From Pseudomonadaceae bacterium UBA5811 (GTDB lineage: Bacteria > Pseudomonadota > Gammaproteobacteria > Pseudomonadales > Pseudomonadaceae), in assembly GCA_002417905.1 (NCBI GenBank), contig DIDB01000185.1:1314-19729 (forward strand): a DNA stretch of 18,416 nucleotides, given 5' to 3'. Shown one piece after another: positions 1 through 8,731 of the stretch. Under the pieces are notes generated by a model. The model had not been told where the DNA came from, ran no database searches, and was given only the letters and a program-made list of their open reading frames with translations. The position numbers and the translations under genes were made by a program. Numbering within the stretch: the first letter of the stretch is position 1; every line of letters begins with the position of its first letter.

Positions 1-38
1 TTCCAGCTTCATTGCTTCCGGGAGGGGCTCGCCAGATC

Positions 39-308
39 CTAGCGACGCAGACCCAGACGGCCAATCAGGCTGCTGTAACGGCTGGTATCCTTGCCTTTCA
101 GGTAATCCAGCAGCTTGCGGCGCTGGTTAACCATGCGGATCAGGCCACGGCGGGAATGGTGATCCTTGCTGTTTGCCTTGAAATGCTCCTGCAGCTTGTT
201 GATGTTCACGGTCAACAGGGCAACCTGGACTTCAGGTGAGCCAGTATCGCCTTCAGACTGTTTGTACTCATCAACGATCCGGGCTTTTTCTTCAACGCTA
301 AGTGCCAT
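39..308 (-). CDS. rpsO: 30S ribosomal protein S15
   Basis: S15 is a primary binder of the 16S rRNA central domain, where it nucleates assembly of the 30S platform. The 89-residue product has the family length and begins [12 protein letters not shown]. The conserved GDTGSPEVQ segment (about residues 22-30), the KDHHSRRGL segment (about 48-56) and the C-terminal [13 protein letters not shown] tail are all present. The frame is open 27 codons further upstream, but the start chosen here fits the family and has an AGGAG ribosome-binding site seven bases ahead. It is the last gene of the rimP-nusA-infB-rbfA-truB group; pnp, its usual neighbour, would lie beyond the left edge. A near-consensus promoter of its own lies upstream. 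Bases 1-38 hold no recognisable feature. Identification is firm. Confidence 0.97.
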   Translation of the reverse strand: MALSVEEKARIVDEYKQSEGDTGSPEVQVALLTVNINKLQEHFKANSKDHHSRRGLIRMVNQRRKLLDYLKGKDTSRYSSLIGRLGLRR

Positions 309-332
309 ATTCGGGCTCCTGGGTGAACAGGC

Positions 333-348
333 CGGGACCTGCGTCCCG
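333..348 (-). promoter_or_regulatory. Hairpin in the rpsO leader
   Basis: The minus-strand leader of rpsO contains CGGGAC-GCAG-GTCCCG, a perfect 6-bp stem with a 4-nt loop, close to the predicted transcript 5' end. A weaker CCTG/CAGG pairing follows and would include part of the ribosome-binding region. S15 in E. coli represses its own translation by binding a folded leader. Whether this hairpin plays that role is inference; the stem itself is seen directly. Confidence 0.4.
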
Positions 349-353
349 CGTGG

Positions 354-382
354 ATAAAAAGAGGATTGACCGTGCCTGTCAA
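354..382 (-). promoter_or_regulatory. sigma70-type promoter for rpsO
   Basis: On the minus strand a perfect TTGACA (377-382) is separated by 17 bases from TTTTAT (354-359, four of six consensus bases). Transcription should start near 346-347, giving a leader of about 40 nt before the rpsO ATG. An rpsO-specific promoter inside the nusA/infB gene group is known in E. coli, so the position makes sense. This is motif matching only, with no transcript data. Confidence 0.7.
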
Positions 383-446
383 CAGCCATCCCCGGTCCGC
401 CATTACACCAGAAAGGCGTGGCGGAAAAAACCTCCGCAAATCCGGA

Positions 447-1364
447 TTACTCCGAACGGATCAGCCGCCGCGGGGCCAGCCGGCCGTCATCATCCATTTC
501 CCCGACCCCGATAAAGCGGCCCTGCTGGTCCTGGACCCGGATCAGACCGGTTTTAGGCGCACCGGGCGCCCAGACCGGCTGGCCATGCAGCCAGTAATAG
601 GCCGTGTGCTCCGAAAGCTTCAGCAGGGGCCAGTGCTCAATGGCGCTGTCCACCGGCTGCAGAAACGCATCCAGTGCCTCTGCACCACCCTCAGCATGCA
701 GCTGCTCCAGCCGCTCAAGCGCAATGGCCGGCTGCAGGCCAAAAGGGCCGGCCTGGGTACGCTGCAGGGCTGCCACATGGGCACCGCAACCCAGAGCCTG
801 ACCAATATCCTCAGCCAGGGTACGGATATAGGTGCCCTTGGAACAGGCCACAGCCAGCCGGATCTGGTCTCCCGTACGCTCCAGCACCTCCAGCCGGGAG
901 ATGGTTACCGGGCGGGCCTCACGCTCGACCACCTCACCATTCCGGGCCAGCTTGTACAGTGGCTGCCCATCCCGTTTGAGGGCCGAGTACATTGGCGGTA
1001 CCTGCAGAAGGTCGCCCCGGAAACGCTGCAGTACCTCGTCCAGCTGTCCGGCAGAGACCTCAACCGGATAACGGCCCGTGACCTCGCCTTCGGCATCACC
1101 GGTCAATGTGGTCACCCCCAGCTGCACGACGGTCTCGTAGGCCTTGTCGGACTCCAGCAGATACTGGGAAAACTTGGTCGCCTCCCCGAAGCACAGCGGC
1201 AGCACGCCCGTAGCCAGAGGATCAAGACTGCCGGTATGCCCGGCCTTCTCTGCATTGAACAGCCAGCGCACTTTCTGCAGGGCAGCATTGGAAGTCAGGC
1301 CCCTGGGCTTGTCCAGCACCAGCACTCCATTTACGGTCCGGCGAATCCGCTTTACCTGTGCCAT
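447..1364 (-). CDS. truB: tRNA pseudouridine(55) synthase TruB
   Basis: TruB isomerises U55 of the T-loop of elongator tRNAs to pseudouridine and acts as a tRNA folding chaperone in the cytoplasm. The 305-residue protein has the family length. The catalytic motif [12 protein letters not shown] spans about residues 42-53, with the nucleophilic aspartate at position 48 as in E. coli. Further family segments are [16 protein letters not shown] (about 127-142) and [15 protein letters not shown] (about 174-188). The C-terminal 60 or so residues look like the small PUA-type domain ([17 protein letters not shown]). The ATG lies 3 nt after the rbfA stop, with a GGAGGG ribosome-binding site inside the end of rbfA, so the two are probably translationally coupled. 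rpsO follows after 138 bp. Confidence 0.97.
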   Translation of the reverse strand: MAQVKRIRRTVNGVLVLDKPRGLTSNAALQKVRWLFNAEKAGHTGSLDPLATGVLPLCFGEATKFSQYLLESDKAYETVVQLGVTTLTGDAEGEVTGRYPVEVSAGQLDEVLQRFRGDLLQVPPMYSALKRDGQPLYKLARNGEVVEREARPVTISRLEVLERTGDQIRLAVACSKGTYIRTLAEDIGQALGCGAHVAALQRTQAGPFGLQPAIALERLEQLHAEGGAEALDAFLQPVDSAIEHWPLLKLSEHTAYYWLHGQPVWAPGAPKTGLIRVQDQQGRFIGVGEMDDDGRLAPRRLIRSE

Positions 1365-1367
1365 GCC

Positions 1368-1766
1368 TCAGCCCTCCCCCCGCCCAGGGTCCTGATGATG
1401 CCTGCGGTCTTCGGATACCGCCCGCTCGATCAGGGCCGACAGCTCGGCCCCGCGCCGGATACTGGCGTCGTAATGAAAACGCAGCTGGGGTATGGTCCTG
1501 ACCTTGATGGCCCGGCCCAGCTGCATGCGCAGGAACCCGGCCGCCTCCTGCAGGATCTGCAGGTTTTCTTTCACTGGCTGGCTGCTGCCATCACTGGCCA
1601 TCACCGTGACATAGACCTGGGCATGAGCCAGATCCCGGCTCACCTCAACAGCCGTCACCGTTACCATGGCCAGGCGCGGATCCTTGATCTCGCGCTGGAT
1701 CAGCCTCGCCAGTTCGCGCTGGATCTGGTCGCCGATACGTTGCGTCCGGCTGTACTCTTTTGCCAT
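1368..1766 (-). CDS. rbfA: 30S ribosome-binding factor RbfA
   Basis: RbfA is a small KH-type protein that binds immature 30S subunits and supports processing of the 16S rRNA 5' end, especially in the cold. The 132-residue product starts [19 protein letters not shown] and contains the family segments [20 protein letters not shown] (about 28-47) and AAGFLR with the interrupted KH helix (about 78-83), then PQLRFHYD. The frame extends 23 codons upstream from another ATG, but that addition is unlike RbfA, so the internal ATG is preferred. Its ribosome-binding site is poor: a GGGGG run sits rather far upstream. The tail ([12 protein letters not shown]) is hydrophilic. It lies 124 bp after infB and 3 nt before truB. 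Confidence 0.93.
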   Translation of the reverse strand: MAKEYSRTQRIGDQIQRELARLIQREIKDPRLAMVTVTAVEVSRDLAHAQVYVTVMASDGSSQPVKENLQILQEAAGFLRMQLGRAIKVRTIPQLRFHYDASIRRGAELSALIERAVSEDRRHHQDPGRGEG

Positions 1767-1828
1767 TTCAAACCCGTATTCCCCCGGCTCCCGAAGGCAC
1801 CAGCCGGAACCTGTAAACCAAGACGCAA

Positions 1829-1869
1829 GCGGCAAGCCGGTGCAGCATGACTGCTGCAGGGCCTGCCGC
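1829..1869 (-). repeat. Long two-part hairpin between infB and rbfA
   Basis: The 124-bp infB-rbfA gap contains a nested inverted repeat. The outer arms (1829-1838 and 1860-1869) pair over ten positions with one G-U in RNA. The inner arms TGCAGCA (1841-1847) and TGCTGCA (1852-1858) are perfect, with a TGAC loop. No T run follows on either strand, so it is not a standard intrinsic terminator. A processing or mRNA-stability element within the polycistronic transcript is a reasonable guess. Confidence 0.55.
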
Positions 1870-1890
1870 CTGTAATGTCACGCGGTACGG

Positions 1891-4437
1891 TCAGAGGCTG
1901 CGTGCCACCTGAACCTTTTCGAAGACCTCAATCTTGTCGCCAACCTTGACGTCGTTGTAGCTCTTCACGCCAATGCCGCACTCCATGCCGGCCCGGACCT
2001 CGGCAACGTCATCCTTGAAGCGGCGCAGGGATTCAAGTTCACCCTCAAAGATCACCACATCATCCCGCAGGACCCGGATCGGCCGGTTGCGGTGAACATT
2101 GCCCTCCAGCACCATGCAGCCCGCAATGGCCCCGAATTTCGGCGAACGGAAGACATCCCTGACTTCGGCAATACCCAGGATATTTTCCCGGACATCACTG
2201 CCCAGCATGCCCGACAGCGCCTTTTTCACGTCATCGATAATGTCGTAGATCACATTGTAATAACGCAGATCCAGACCTTCCTGCTCGACAATCCGGCGGG
2301 CACCAGCATCTGCACGGACGTTGAAGCCAAACAGCACGGCATTGGATGCCAGGGCAAGATTGGCATCACTCTCGGTAATGCCCCCCACTCCACCACCAAT
2401 GACCCGGACCTGGACTTCGTCGTTACCCAGCTCGGACAGGGCACCCTGCAGGGCCTCCAGCGAACCGCGCACGTCGGCCTTGAGTACCACGTTGAGGGTT
2501 TTCTTCTCGTCCTGCCCCATGGTCTCGAAGATGTTTTCCAGCTTGGTTGACTGCTGGCGGGCCAGTTTGACCTCCCGGAACTTGCCCTGACGGAACAGGG
2601 CCACTTCCCGGGCTTTCTTCTCGTCTGCCACCACAGTCAGCTCATCGCCTGCATCCGGGGTACCATCCAGGCCGAGAATTTCCACCGGAATCGAAGGCCC
2701 GGCCTCGCGGACCGGCTGGCCATTTTCATCCAGCATGGCCCGGACCCGGCCATAGTTGACACCGCACAGCACCATGTCGCCCTGACGCAGGGTTCCGTCC
2801 TGCACCAGAATGGTTGCCACCGGGCCACGGCCCTTGTCCAGCCGGGACTCAATCACCACGCCACGGCCGGGAGCCTCCGGCACGGCCTTGAGCTCCAGCA
2901 CCTCAGCCTGCAGCAGAACAGCTTCCAGCAAGGCATCAATACCCGTGCCCTGCTTGGCCGACACATGCACAAACTGGGTATCACCACCCCACTCTTCCGG
3001 AATGACACCCCGGGCCGCCAGATCATGCTTGATCCGGTCCGGGTCTGCTTCCGGCTTGTCGATCTTGTTGACCGCGACAACAATCGGCACTCCGGCAGCC
3101 TTGGCATGCTGGACCGCTTCTTCCGTCTGGGGCATGACTCCGTCATCGGCAGCCACTACCAGGATCACAATGTCCGTAGCCCGCGCGCCCCTAGCCCGCA
3201 TCGCGGTAAAGGCCGCATGCCCGGGCGTGTCAAGGAAGGTCACCATTCCCCGGTCCGTATCAACGTGATAAGCGCCAATATGCTGGGTAATGCCCCCTGC
3301 CTCGCCGGCAGCCACCTTGGCCCGGCGGATATAGTCGAGCAGGGAAGTCTTGCCATGGTCAACGTGACCCATCACGGTCACCACCGGAGCCCGGGGTACT
3401 GCCTCACCCTCAAACTTCAGGGACTCGGCCAGCTGCTCTTCCAGGACATTATCACTGACCAGCTTGACTTTGTGACCGAACTCTTCAGCCACCAGCTGGG
3501 CTGTTTCCTGGTCCAGAACCTGGTTGATGGTTACTGGCGAGCCCATCTTGAACATGAACTTGATGACTTCAGCCGCCTTGACAGACATCTGCTGGGCCAG
3601 CTCGGCCACAGTGATGGTTTCACCCAGGGAAATATCCCGGACCACCGGGCCCGTCGGATTCTGGAAGCCATGCTGGTTGCGCTTTTTCAGGCGGGACTTG
3701 CTACCACGGCCACCCCGCCGGCCAAAGCCATCGGCATCCTCTTCATCAGCACGACCGACGGTACGCACCACCGTGACGGTCTTGCCTTTCAGGGAAGGCC
3801 GGTGCTGGGCATGCTTGCGGTCACGCCGGTCATCATCTTCCGTACGCTCCCGGACGGTCCGGCGCGGCGCATCATCCCGGCGCCGCTCCTCCGGCTTGCG
3901 CTCACCCGGCCGGGCGGACGCACCCGCAGCTCCACCGGCACGCTCTTCCGCCACTGGAGCTGCAACCGGAGCCGCCGTCCGGGCTTTTTCTGCCGCCCGT
4001 TCCCGGGACTGGCGCTCCTCAGCCTGACGGCGGGCTTCCGCCTCGGCCGCCTGCTGCCGGACCTCGTCCTCAGCTTTCAGCCGGGCCGCTTCCTCGGCAG
4101 CCCGCAGGACCTCCTGCTCGCGCTGCCGGTCTGTATCCGTATCCTCGGGACTGCGCTTGACGTAGGTCTTTTTCTTGCGCACTTCAACGCTGATGGTCTT
4201 GCTGCCCGCAACCTTGAGCCTGGTCGTGGTCTTGCGCTGCAGCGTAATCTTGCGCGGCTCTTCATGGCGGTCGCCATGGCTGCTCTTGAGATGAGTCAGC
4301 AGGGCCTGTTTCTCGCTATCGGTCACTACTTGGTCAGCACTGGTATGAGACAGTCCAGCCTCACGCATCTGCTGCAACAGTCGCTCGACCGGTGCATTGA
4401 CCACCTGGGCCAGTTCTTTCACCGTGACTTGCGTCAT
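1891..4437 (-). CDS. infB: Translation initiation factor IF-2
   Basis: IF-2 is the GTPase that places initiator tRNA-fMet on the 30S subunit and promotes subunit joining. The 848-residue protein has an IF2_N-like module at about 1-50 ([16 protein letters not shown]...). A highly charged Arg/Glu/Ala-rich linker, probably helical or disordered, spans about 100-255. A second N-terminal module follows at about 270-320. The G domain shows G1 GHVDHGKT (357-364), G2 [10 protein letters not shown] (381-390), G3 DTPGH (403-407), G4 NKID (457-460) and G5 SAK (493-495). Domains II-IV fill the rest, including the [19 protein letters not shown] stretch and the C-terminal fMet-tRNA-binding domain. The ATG has a GAGGAG ribosome-binding site. 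It lies 24 nt after nusA, in the classic nusA-infB order, and its ligand tRNA-fMet is encoded just upstream in the same group. Confidence 0.98.
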   Translation of the reverse strand: MTQVTVKELAQVVNAPVERLLQQMREAGLSHTSADQVVTDSEKQALLTHLKSSHGDRHEEPRKITLQRKTTTRLKVAGSKTISVEVRKKKTYVKRSPEDTDTDRQREQEVLRAAEEAARLKAEDEVRQQAAEAEARRQAEERQSRERAAEKARTAAPVAAPVAEERAGGAAGASARPGERKPEERRRDDAPRRTVRERTEDDDRRDRKHAQHRPSLKGKTVTVVRTVGRADEEDADGFGRRGGRGSKSRLKKRNQHGFQNPTGPVVRDISLGETITVAELAQQMSVKAAEVIKFMFKMGSPVTINQVLDQETAQLVAEEFGHKVKLVSDNVLEEQLAESLKFEGEAVPRAPVVTVMGHVDHGKTSLLDYIRRAKVAAGEAGGITQHIGAYHVDTDRGMVTFLDTPGHAAFTAMRARGARATDIVILVVAADDGVMPQTEEAVQHAKAAGVPIVVAVNKIDKPEADPDRIKHDLAARGVIPEEWGGDTQFVHVSAKQGTGIDALLEAVLLQAEVLELKAVPEAPGRGVVIESRLDKGRGPVATILVQDGTLRQGDMVLCGVNYGRVRAMLDENGQPVREAGPSIPVEILGLDGTPDAGDELTVVADEKKAREVALFRQGKFREVKLARQQSTKLENIFETMGQDEKKTLNVVLKADVRGSLEALQGALSELGNDEVQVRVIGGGVGGITESDANLALASNAVLFGFNVRADAGARRIVEQEGLDLRYYNVIYDIIDDVKKALSGMLGSDVRENILGIAEVRDVFRSPKFGAIAGCMVLEGNVHRNRPIRVLRDDVVIFEGELESLRRFKDDVAEVRAGMECGIGVKSYNDVKVGDKIEVFEKVQVARSL

Positions 4438-4461
4438 GCATTCCTCTCCTCAGGCCGCCTG

Positions 4462-5943
4462 TTACTCAAACCAGTGGGCTCGGGCAGCCATGATTAACTT
4501 GCCGGCACGCTCTTCGTCGATACCCTTGATATCAAGCAGATCATCAACCGACTGCTCGGCCAGATCTTCGCGGGTAACCACGCCACGTTTTGCCAGCTCA
4601 ACGGCCAGATCCTCATGCATGCCATCCAGCGCAAGCAGATCATCGGCGGGCTGTGCATCAGCCATTTTCTCTTCATTCGCAATGGCCCGGGTCAGCAGAC
4701 AGTCCCGGGCCCGGGCGCGCAATTCGTTAACTGTGTCCTCATCAAGGCCATCAATCCCCAGCAGCTCCTCCAGCGGAACGTAGGCAATTTCTTCCAGGGT
4801 AGTGAAGCCTTCCTCGACCAGTGCCCTGGCCAGCTCCTCATCAACCCCCAGTTCCTTAACAAAGCGCAGCAGGATATCACCTGCCTCTTTTTCCTGCTTG
4901 GACTGAATATCCGCCTCGGTCATGACATTGAGCGTCCAGCCGGTCAGCTGGCTGGCCAGCCGCACATTCTGGCCACCCCGGCCAATAGCCTGGGCCAGGT
5001 TATCCTCGGCCACCGCAATATCCATGGCATGGGCATCTTCATCCACAATGATGGCCACCACTTCCGCCGGAGCCATGGCATTGATCACGAACTGGGCCGG
5101 ATTTTCATCCCACAGCACAATGTCCACCCGCTCGCCACCCAGCTCACCAGATACGGCCTGAACCCTGGAGCCGCGCATGCCAATGCAGGCCCCCTGCGGA
5201 TCAATGCGTTTGTCTTTCGAGCGCACGGCAATCTTGGCCCGTGACCCCGGGTCGCGCGAAGCGCACATGATTTCGATCAGCCCTTCGGCGATTTCGGGAA
5301 CTTCAATACAGAACAGCTCAATCAGCATCTGGGGAGCTGTCCGCGACAGGATCAACTGCGGCCCGCGATTCTCGGTACGGATTTCCTTGAGCAGTGCGCG
5401 GATCCGTGCTCCCACCCTGAAGGTTTCCCGGGGAATGATGTCCTCCCGGGACAGCAGGGCCTCGGCGTTATTGCCCAGATCAACAATCACGCTGTCGCGC
5501 GTGACCTTCTTGACGGTTCCGGAAATGATTTCGGAAACCCGGTCACGATAGGCGTCAACAATCTGGGCCCGCTCGGCCTCACGGACCTTTTGCACAATGA
5601 CCTGCTTGGCGGTCTGGGCGGCAATCCGGCCGAACTCTATTGACTCGGCTTTTTCTTCGATGATGTCCCCCGGAACGGCACCGGGCTTGTGCTCCTGGGC
5701 CTGGGCAGCCGTCATCTGGGCGGCAGGATTCTCCAGCTGATCCTCTGTAACCACAGTCCAGCGCCGGTAGGTTTCATAATTGCCCGTCTGACGGTTAATC
5801 GTGACGCGCAAATCAACATCGTCTTCGTAACGCTTTTTGGTTGCGGTCGCCAGCGCCAGCTCCAGAGCCTCGAAAATCACGCCTGGCGGGACGCCCTTTT
5901 CATTGGAAACTGACTCAACAACCAGCAATACTTCTTTGCTCAT
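4462..5943 (-). CDS. nusA: Transcription termination/antitermination factor NusA
   Basis: NusA binds RNA polymerase, promotes pausing and hairpin-dependent termination, and takes part in antitermination complexes on rRNA operons. The 493-residue protein matches the E. coli length. The RNA-polymerase-binding N-terminal domain covers about 1-130. An S1 domain (about 137-200) includes [22 protein letters not shown]1 carries GACIGMRG (251-258) and KH2 carries [12 protein letters not shown] (320-331). Two acidic C-terminal repeats follow (about 360-420 and 430-490), each with a helix-hairpin-helix-like LLGIDGL/LLDIKGI segment, as in gammaproteobacterial NusA. The ribosome-binding site is a modest GAGG. 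It sits 45 nt after rimP and 24 nt before infB. Two intrinsic terminators upstream of rimP could place the operon under NusA feedback (inference). Confidence 0.98.
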   Translation of the reverse strand: MSKEVLLVVESVSNEKGVPPGVIFEALELALATATKKRYEDDVDLRVTINRQTGNYETYRRWTVVTEDQLENPAAQMTAAQAQEHKPGAVPGDIIEEKAESIEFGRIAAQTAKQVIVQKVREAERAQIVDAYRDRVSEIISGTVKKVTRDSVIVDLGNNAEALLSREDIIPRETFRVGARIRALLKEIRTENRGPQLILSRTAPQMLIELFCIEVPEIAEGLIEIMCASRDPGSRAKIAVRSKDKRIDPQGACIGMRGSRVQAVSGELGGERVDIVLWDENPAQFVINAMAPAEVVAIIVDEDAHAMDIAVAEDNLAQAIGRGGQNVRLASQLTGWTLNVMTEADIQSKQEKEAGDILLRFVKELGVDEELARALVEEGFTTLEEIAYVPLEELLGIDGLDEDTVNELRARARDCLLTRAIANEEKMADAQPADDLLALDGMHEDLAVELAKRGVVTREDLAEQSVDDLLDIKGIDEERAGKLIMAARAHWFE

Positions 5944-5988
5944 CGTACGCCTCGCCTTTTGCAGTCCTTTCGGTTCCGCTATTCCGCA

Positions 5989-6447
5989 TCAGTCAAACCG
6001 GGGAATGACATTGGCCCTGTCGATCATATCAACAGGCAGCAGATACTCGTGATCATCAACCAGGACAACAACGTCCTGATCCTCGACCCCCCGAAGCAGT
6101 CCCTGGAAATTGCGCCGGTCCTCAAAGGGCACCCGCAGCCGGATCCTGACCTGATCCCCCGCATGGGCAGCAAACTGCTCCAGCGTGAACAGGGGGCGGT
6201 CCATTCCGGGAGAAGACACTTCCAGCGTGTACTCCACGCTGATGGGATCCTCCACATCAAGCACACCACTCAGCTGGCGACTGACCTTTTCACAATCCTC
6301 AACCCGGATACCGTCGGCATGATCGATATAGATACGCAGACACGAATGCCGCCCTTGGGAGATAAACTCGATACCCCAGCATCCATAGCCAAGCGATTCG
6401 ACCACAGGAGACAGCAGCGCCTGCAACTGTTCTAGCTTGCTGGACAA
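5989..6447 (-). CDS. rimP: Ribosome maturation factor RimP
   Basis: RimP binds free 30S subunits and is needed for their late maturation. The 152-residue protein shows [17 protein letters not shown] (about 36-52), [20 protein letters not shown] (about 64-83) and the family RPLFT segment, followed by the C-terminal SH3-like beta domain ending NVIPRFD. The start codon is TTG: a GAGGGG ribosome-binding site stands five bases ahead, and the N-terminus ([12 protein letters not shown]) aligns with E. coli RimP (MSTLEQKL). It opens the rimP-nusA-infB operon. An intrinsic terminator ends only about 23 nt before its start codon, with no space or motif for a promoter in between, so rimP must be reached by readthrough from upstream. 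Confidence 0.95.
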   Translation of the reverse strand: MSSKLEQLQALLSPVVESLGYGCWGIEFISQGRHSCLRIYIDHADGIRVEDCEKVSRQLSGVLDVEDPISVEYTLEVSSPGMDRPLFTLEQFAAHAGDQVRIRLRVPFEDRRNFQGLLRGVEDQDVVVLVDDHEYLLPVDMIDRANVIPRFD

Positions 6448-6470
6448 CGAAGCCCCTCATTTGCTCAAGA

Positions 6471-6495
6471 AATAAAAAATGGGCCTGACGCCCAT
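6471..6495 (-). terminator. Intrinsic terminator directly upstream of rimP
   Basis: On the minus strand ATGGGC-GTCAG-GCCCAT forms a perfect 6-bp stem with a 5-nt loop (6479-6495), followed at once by TTTTTTATTT (6470-6479). This has the form of a Rho-independent terminator, oriented to stop transcription before rimP-nusA-infB. It is the second terminator after tRNA-fMet, which suggests attenuation of the operon. Confidence 0.8.
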
Positions 6496-6545
6496 CCTGA
6501 AAATTCCCGGGAAACTGGAACTGCCCCGGAATGTCTTGACTTAGC

Positions 6546-6569
6546 AAAAAGCCCCTGTACAGGGGCTTT
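6546..6569 (-). terminator. Intrinsic terminator after tRNA-fMet
   Basis: A perfect 22-bp palindrome (6548-6569) reads AAAGCCCCTGT/ACAGGGGCTTT. In the minus-strand transcript it gives a GC-rich stem followed by five T residues (6546-6550). It begins four bases beyond the CCA end of tRNA-fMet, so it probably sets the 3' end of the tRNA precursor. Because of its symmetry it might also act weakly in the other direction, although no plus-strand gene needs it. Confidence 0.85.
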
Positions 6570-6573
6570 AAAC

Positions 6574-6650
<77 letters not shown>

Positions 6651-6664
6651 TCAAACTGGCGTGC

Positions 6665-6693
6665 ATTCTACCTGACCACTGCAGAATGCTCAA
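6665..6693 (-). promoter_or_regulatory. Promoter for tRNA-fMet and the rimP-nusA-infB operon
   Basis: On the minus strand TTGAGC (6688-6693) and TAGAAT (6665-6670; five of six consensus bases) are separated by exactly 17 bases. The predicted start lies about 8-10 nt before the mature tRNA-fMet 5' end. No promoter-like pair was found between the tRNA and rimP, so this is the best candidate for the main operon promoter, equivalent in position to that upstream of E. coli metY. Confidence 0.7.
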
Positions 6694-6739
6694 CTTGCCA
6701 GAGCTGCAGCCCTTGTTTCGGTGCTGCTTGTGCCCTGTA

Positions 6740-6825
6740 TGGTACCGAGGAGGGGACTCGAACCCCTACAGCCTGTGGCCACTACCACCTCAAGGTAGCG
6801 TGTCTACCAATTCCACCACCTCGGC
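6740..6825 (-). tRNA. tRNA-Leu (GAG)
   Basis: This is an 86-nt class II tRNA with encoded CCA. The acceptor stem GCCGAGG pairs with CCTCGGT (terminal G-U), with discriminator A. The anticodon stem-loop is CTACC-TTGAGGT-GGTAG, giving anticodon GAG (6789-6791), which reads CUC/CUU leucine codons. A long variable arm (GGCC-ACA-GGCT) and the T arm AGGGG-TTCGAGT-CCCCT complete it. It lies 24 bp after secG, the place occupied by leuU in E. coli, and is probably cotranscribed with secG. Confidence 0.96.
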
Positions 6826-6849
6826 AAAAAACCTAAGCAACCAGTCGGC

Positions 6850-7254
6850 TCACTTCCCCCTGCCAGTCCCTGCAGCAGGAACTTCAGGGATTTCACCTGC
6901 TGGCTTGACTGCCTCCACCACAGGCACGTCACCCTGGACGGCCTCTTTCGCAGCCTGATCTTGCACCACCGGCACTTCCAGCAGGGCTGGATCGGGCAGA
7001 CCCAGCTGCGCTTCCCCTGTCGCCTGCCGATGCGCGAAATAGCCAAGCAAAAGACTAGTAGCAAAAAACACTGCGACCAACACTGCTGTCGAACGGCTCA
7101 GAAAAGTCGACGAGCCCTGGCTGCCAAATACCGTGGCCGATGCTCCAGAACCAAACGATGCGCCTGCATCAGCACCCTTGCCCTGCTGTATCAGGACCAG
7201 CACGATCACTCCCAGAGCAACCATCAAATGCACTACAATGATAATGTCTTGCAT
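6850..7254 (-). CDS. secG: Preprotein translocase subunit SecG
   Basis: SecG is the small accessory subunit of the SecYEG inner-membrane channel and improves SecA-driven export. Two membrane segments are visible (about residues 3-21 and 55-73), joined by the signature cytoplasmic loop [20 protein letters not shown] (24-43). The start is taken at [10 protein letters not shown] by homology; the frame is open 13 codons further up, and neither start has a strong ribosome-binding site. At 134 residues it is longer than the 110 of E. coli. The extra C-terminal tail (about 75-134) is hydrophilic, rich in Pro, Val, Ala and Glu, with repeated VPVV, and probably disordered. Pseudomonad SecG is also extended. 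The 133-bp gap to glmM contains no tpiA and no clear promoter. Confidence 0.93.
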   Translation of the reverse strand: MQDIIIVVHLMVALGVIVLVLIQQGKGADAGASFGSGASATVFGSQGSSTFLSRSTAVLVAVFFATSLLLGYFAHRQATGEAQLGLPDPALLEVPVVQDQAAKEAVQGDVPVVEAVKPAGEIPEVPAAGTGRGK

Positions 7255-7387
7255 CAGGCGTTCCCGAATTGCTAACCAGACTACCCGAATCATGTCGGAC
7301 CGAAAGGCCTATCTGTTCTGCATGCAGCTGATATCAAACGCTTTTGCATGCCTGAGTGAGCGCAGATGATAATGACAGCCACAACAT

Positions 7388-8728
7388 TTAGCAAGCCCTC
7401 CTGACAATTTCAGCCAGTTCACTGGCACAGGCCTCTACCTCGGATTCATCGACGCCCTCAACCATTACCCGCAGCAACGGTTCAGTACCGGATTTTCGCA
7501 ACAGTACCCGTCCCTGGCCTGCCATCCGGGCTGAAACCTGCTCACAGGCTGCCTTGACTTCCGGATGCTCCATGGGATCACTACCCTCAGGCAGGCGCAC
7601 ATTAACCAGTGTCTGGGGAAGCCGCTGCCAGGCCTGCCGCTCTGCCTCCAGGGTCGTACCCCGGCGCTGCAGGGCCCGAACAACCTGCAGCGCCGCAATA
7701 ATGGCATCACCGGTGGTTGTATGCCGGGCACAAACAATATGACCCGAACTTTCCCCTCCCAGCACCCAGCCCCGCTCCTGCATGCCAGCAATAACATGAC
7801 GGTCACCCACGCAGGTTCTGGCAAAAGGGATGCCTTTTTCCTGCAGGGCCAGCTCCAGCCCAAGATTGCTCATCTGGGTCCCCACCACGCCACCGGCCAG
7901 CTGGCCCCGCTCCTGAAGATCGCAGGCAATGATATACAGCAAGCCATCACCATCCACCACATGACCATGATGGTCCACCATCAGCACCCGGTCACCATCC
8001 CCATCAAAAGCAATTCCCAGATCAGCCCGGCTTTCCATCACGGCTTTCTGCAGCTGGGCCATATGTGTTGACCCCACACCAGCATTGATATTCAGCCCGT
8101 CCGGCTGGACACCAATGGTCAGCACCTCGGCTCCCAGCTCCCGGAAGACATTAGGAGCGATTTTGTAAGTTGCACCATGAGCACAGTCCAGCACAACTCT
8201 CAGCCCGGACAGGTCCGTACTGCTGGGTACGCTACTTTTGCAAAACTCCGTATAACGGCCTGCAGCATCATTGATCCGCGAGGCCTTGCCAAGCTCGGCC
8301 GAGTCCACCACAGTCATGGGCGAATCAATCAGCCGCTCAATCTCCAGCTCGATATCATCTGGCAGCTTGCTTCCCTTTCCGGAAAAAAACTTGATGCCAT
8401 TGTCATGATGCGGATTATGGGATGCACTGATCACAATGCCAGCTTCCGCATGAAATGTCCGGGTCAGATAGGCCACTGCCGGCGTTGGCATCGGCCCCAG
8501 CAGCAAAACATTGGCCCCGGCAGCAGAAAGTCCGGCCTGCAAGGCCGATTCGAACATATATCCGGAAATCCGGGTGTCCTTGCCCACCAGGATGTGGCAG
8601 CGACCCTGCTTCTGGAATGCCTTGCCGGCTGCCCAGCCCAGCTTGAGCAGAAAATCCGGGGTAACCGGATATTCCCCGACACGCCCGCGAATACCATCGG
8701 TCCCAAAATACTTTCTGCTCACCGCCAT
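7388..8728 (-). CDS. glmM: Phosphoglucosamine mutase GlmM
   Basis: GlmM converts glucosamine-6-phosphate to glucosamine-1-phosphate, feeding UDP-GlcNAc synthesis for peptidoglycan and LPS. The 446-residue protein has the usual length. Motifs in order are FGTDGIRG (8-15), the phosphoserine loop SASHNP (101-106, catalytic serine S103), the metal-binding DGDGDR (242-247), the sugar-recognition loop GESSGH (325-330) and the phosphate-binding RKSGTEP (411-417). All key residues are present. The ATG has an AGGA ribosome-binding site and lies three bases after the folP stop, so folP and glmM should be translationally coupled, as in E. coli and Pseudomonas. Confidence 0.98.
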   Translation of the reverse strand: MAVSRKYFGTDGIRGRVGEYPVTPDFLLKLGWAAGKAFQKQGRCHILVGKDTRISGYMFESALQAGLSAAGANVLLLGPMPTPAVAYLTRTFHAEAGIVISASHNPHHDNGIKFFSGKGSKLPDDIELEIERLIDSPMTVVDSAELGKASRINDAAGRYTEFCKSSVPSSTDLSGLRVVLDCAHGATYKIAPNVFRELGAEVLTIGVQPDGLNINAGVGSTHMAQLQKAVMESRADLGIAFDGDGDRVLMVDHHGHVVDGDGLLYIIACDLQERGQLAGGVVGTQMSNLGLELALQEKGIPFARTCVGDRHVIAGMQERGWVLGGESSGHIVCARHTTTGDAIIAALQVVRALQRRGTTLEAERQAWQRLPQTLVNVRLPEGSDPMEHPEVKAACEQVSARMAGQGRVLLRKSGTEPLLRVMVEGVDESEVEACASELAEIVRRAC

Positions 8729-8731
8729 ATC

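Noticed and set aside
2965..4497. Long open frames opposite real genes, e.g. about 500 codons antisense to infB, truB/rbfA and ftsH
   Set aside because: They mirror well-conserved minus-strand genes, encode no recognisable domain and are expected in GC-rich sequence.
6536..6541. TTGACT on the plus strand as a promoter
   Set aside because: No convincing -10 with a start site that serves a gene; everything downstream on the plus strand is antisense to the tRNAs and secG.
7295..7355. Repeated GCATGC and CTGCATGCAG palindromes in the glmM-secG gap as an operator or promoter region
   Set aside because: The copies are short and irregularly placed and I could not pair them with a -35/-10 set; probably chance.
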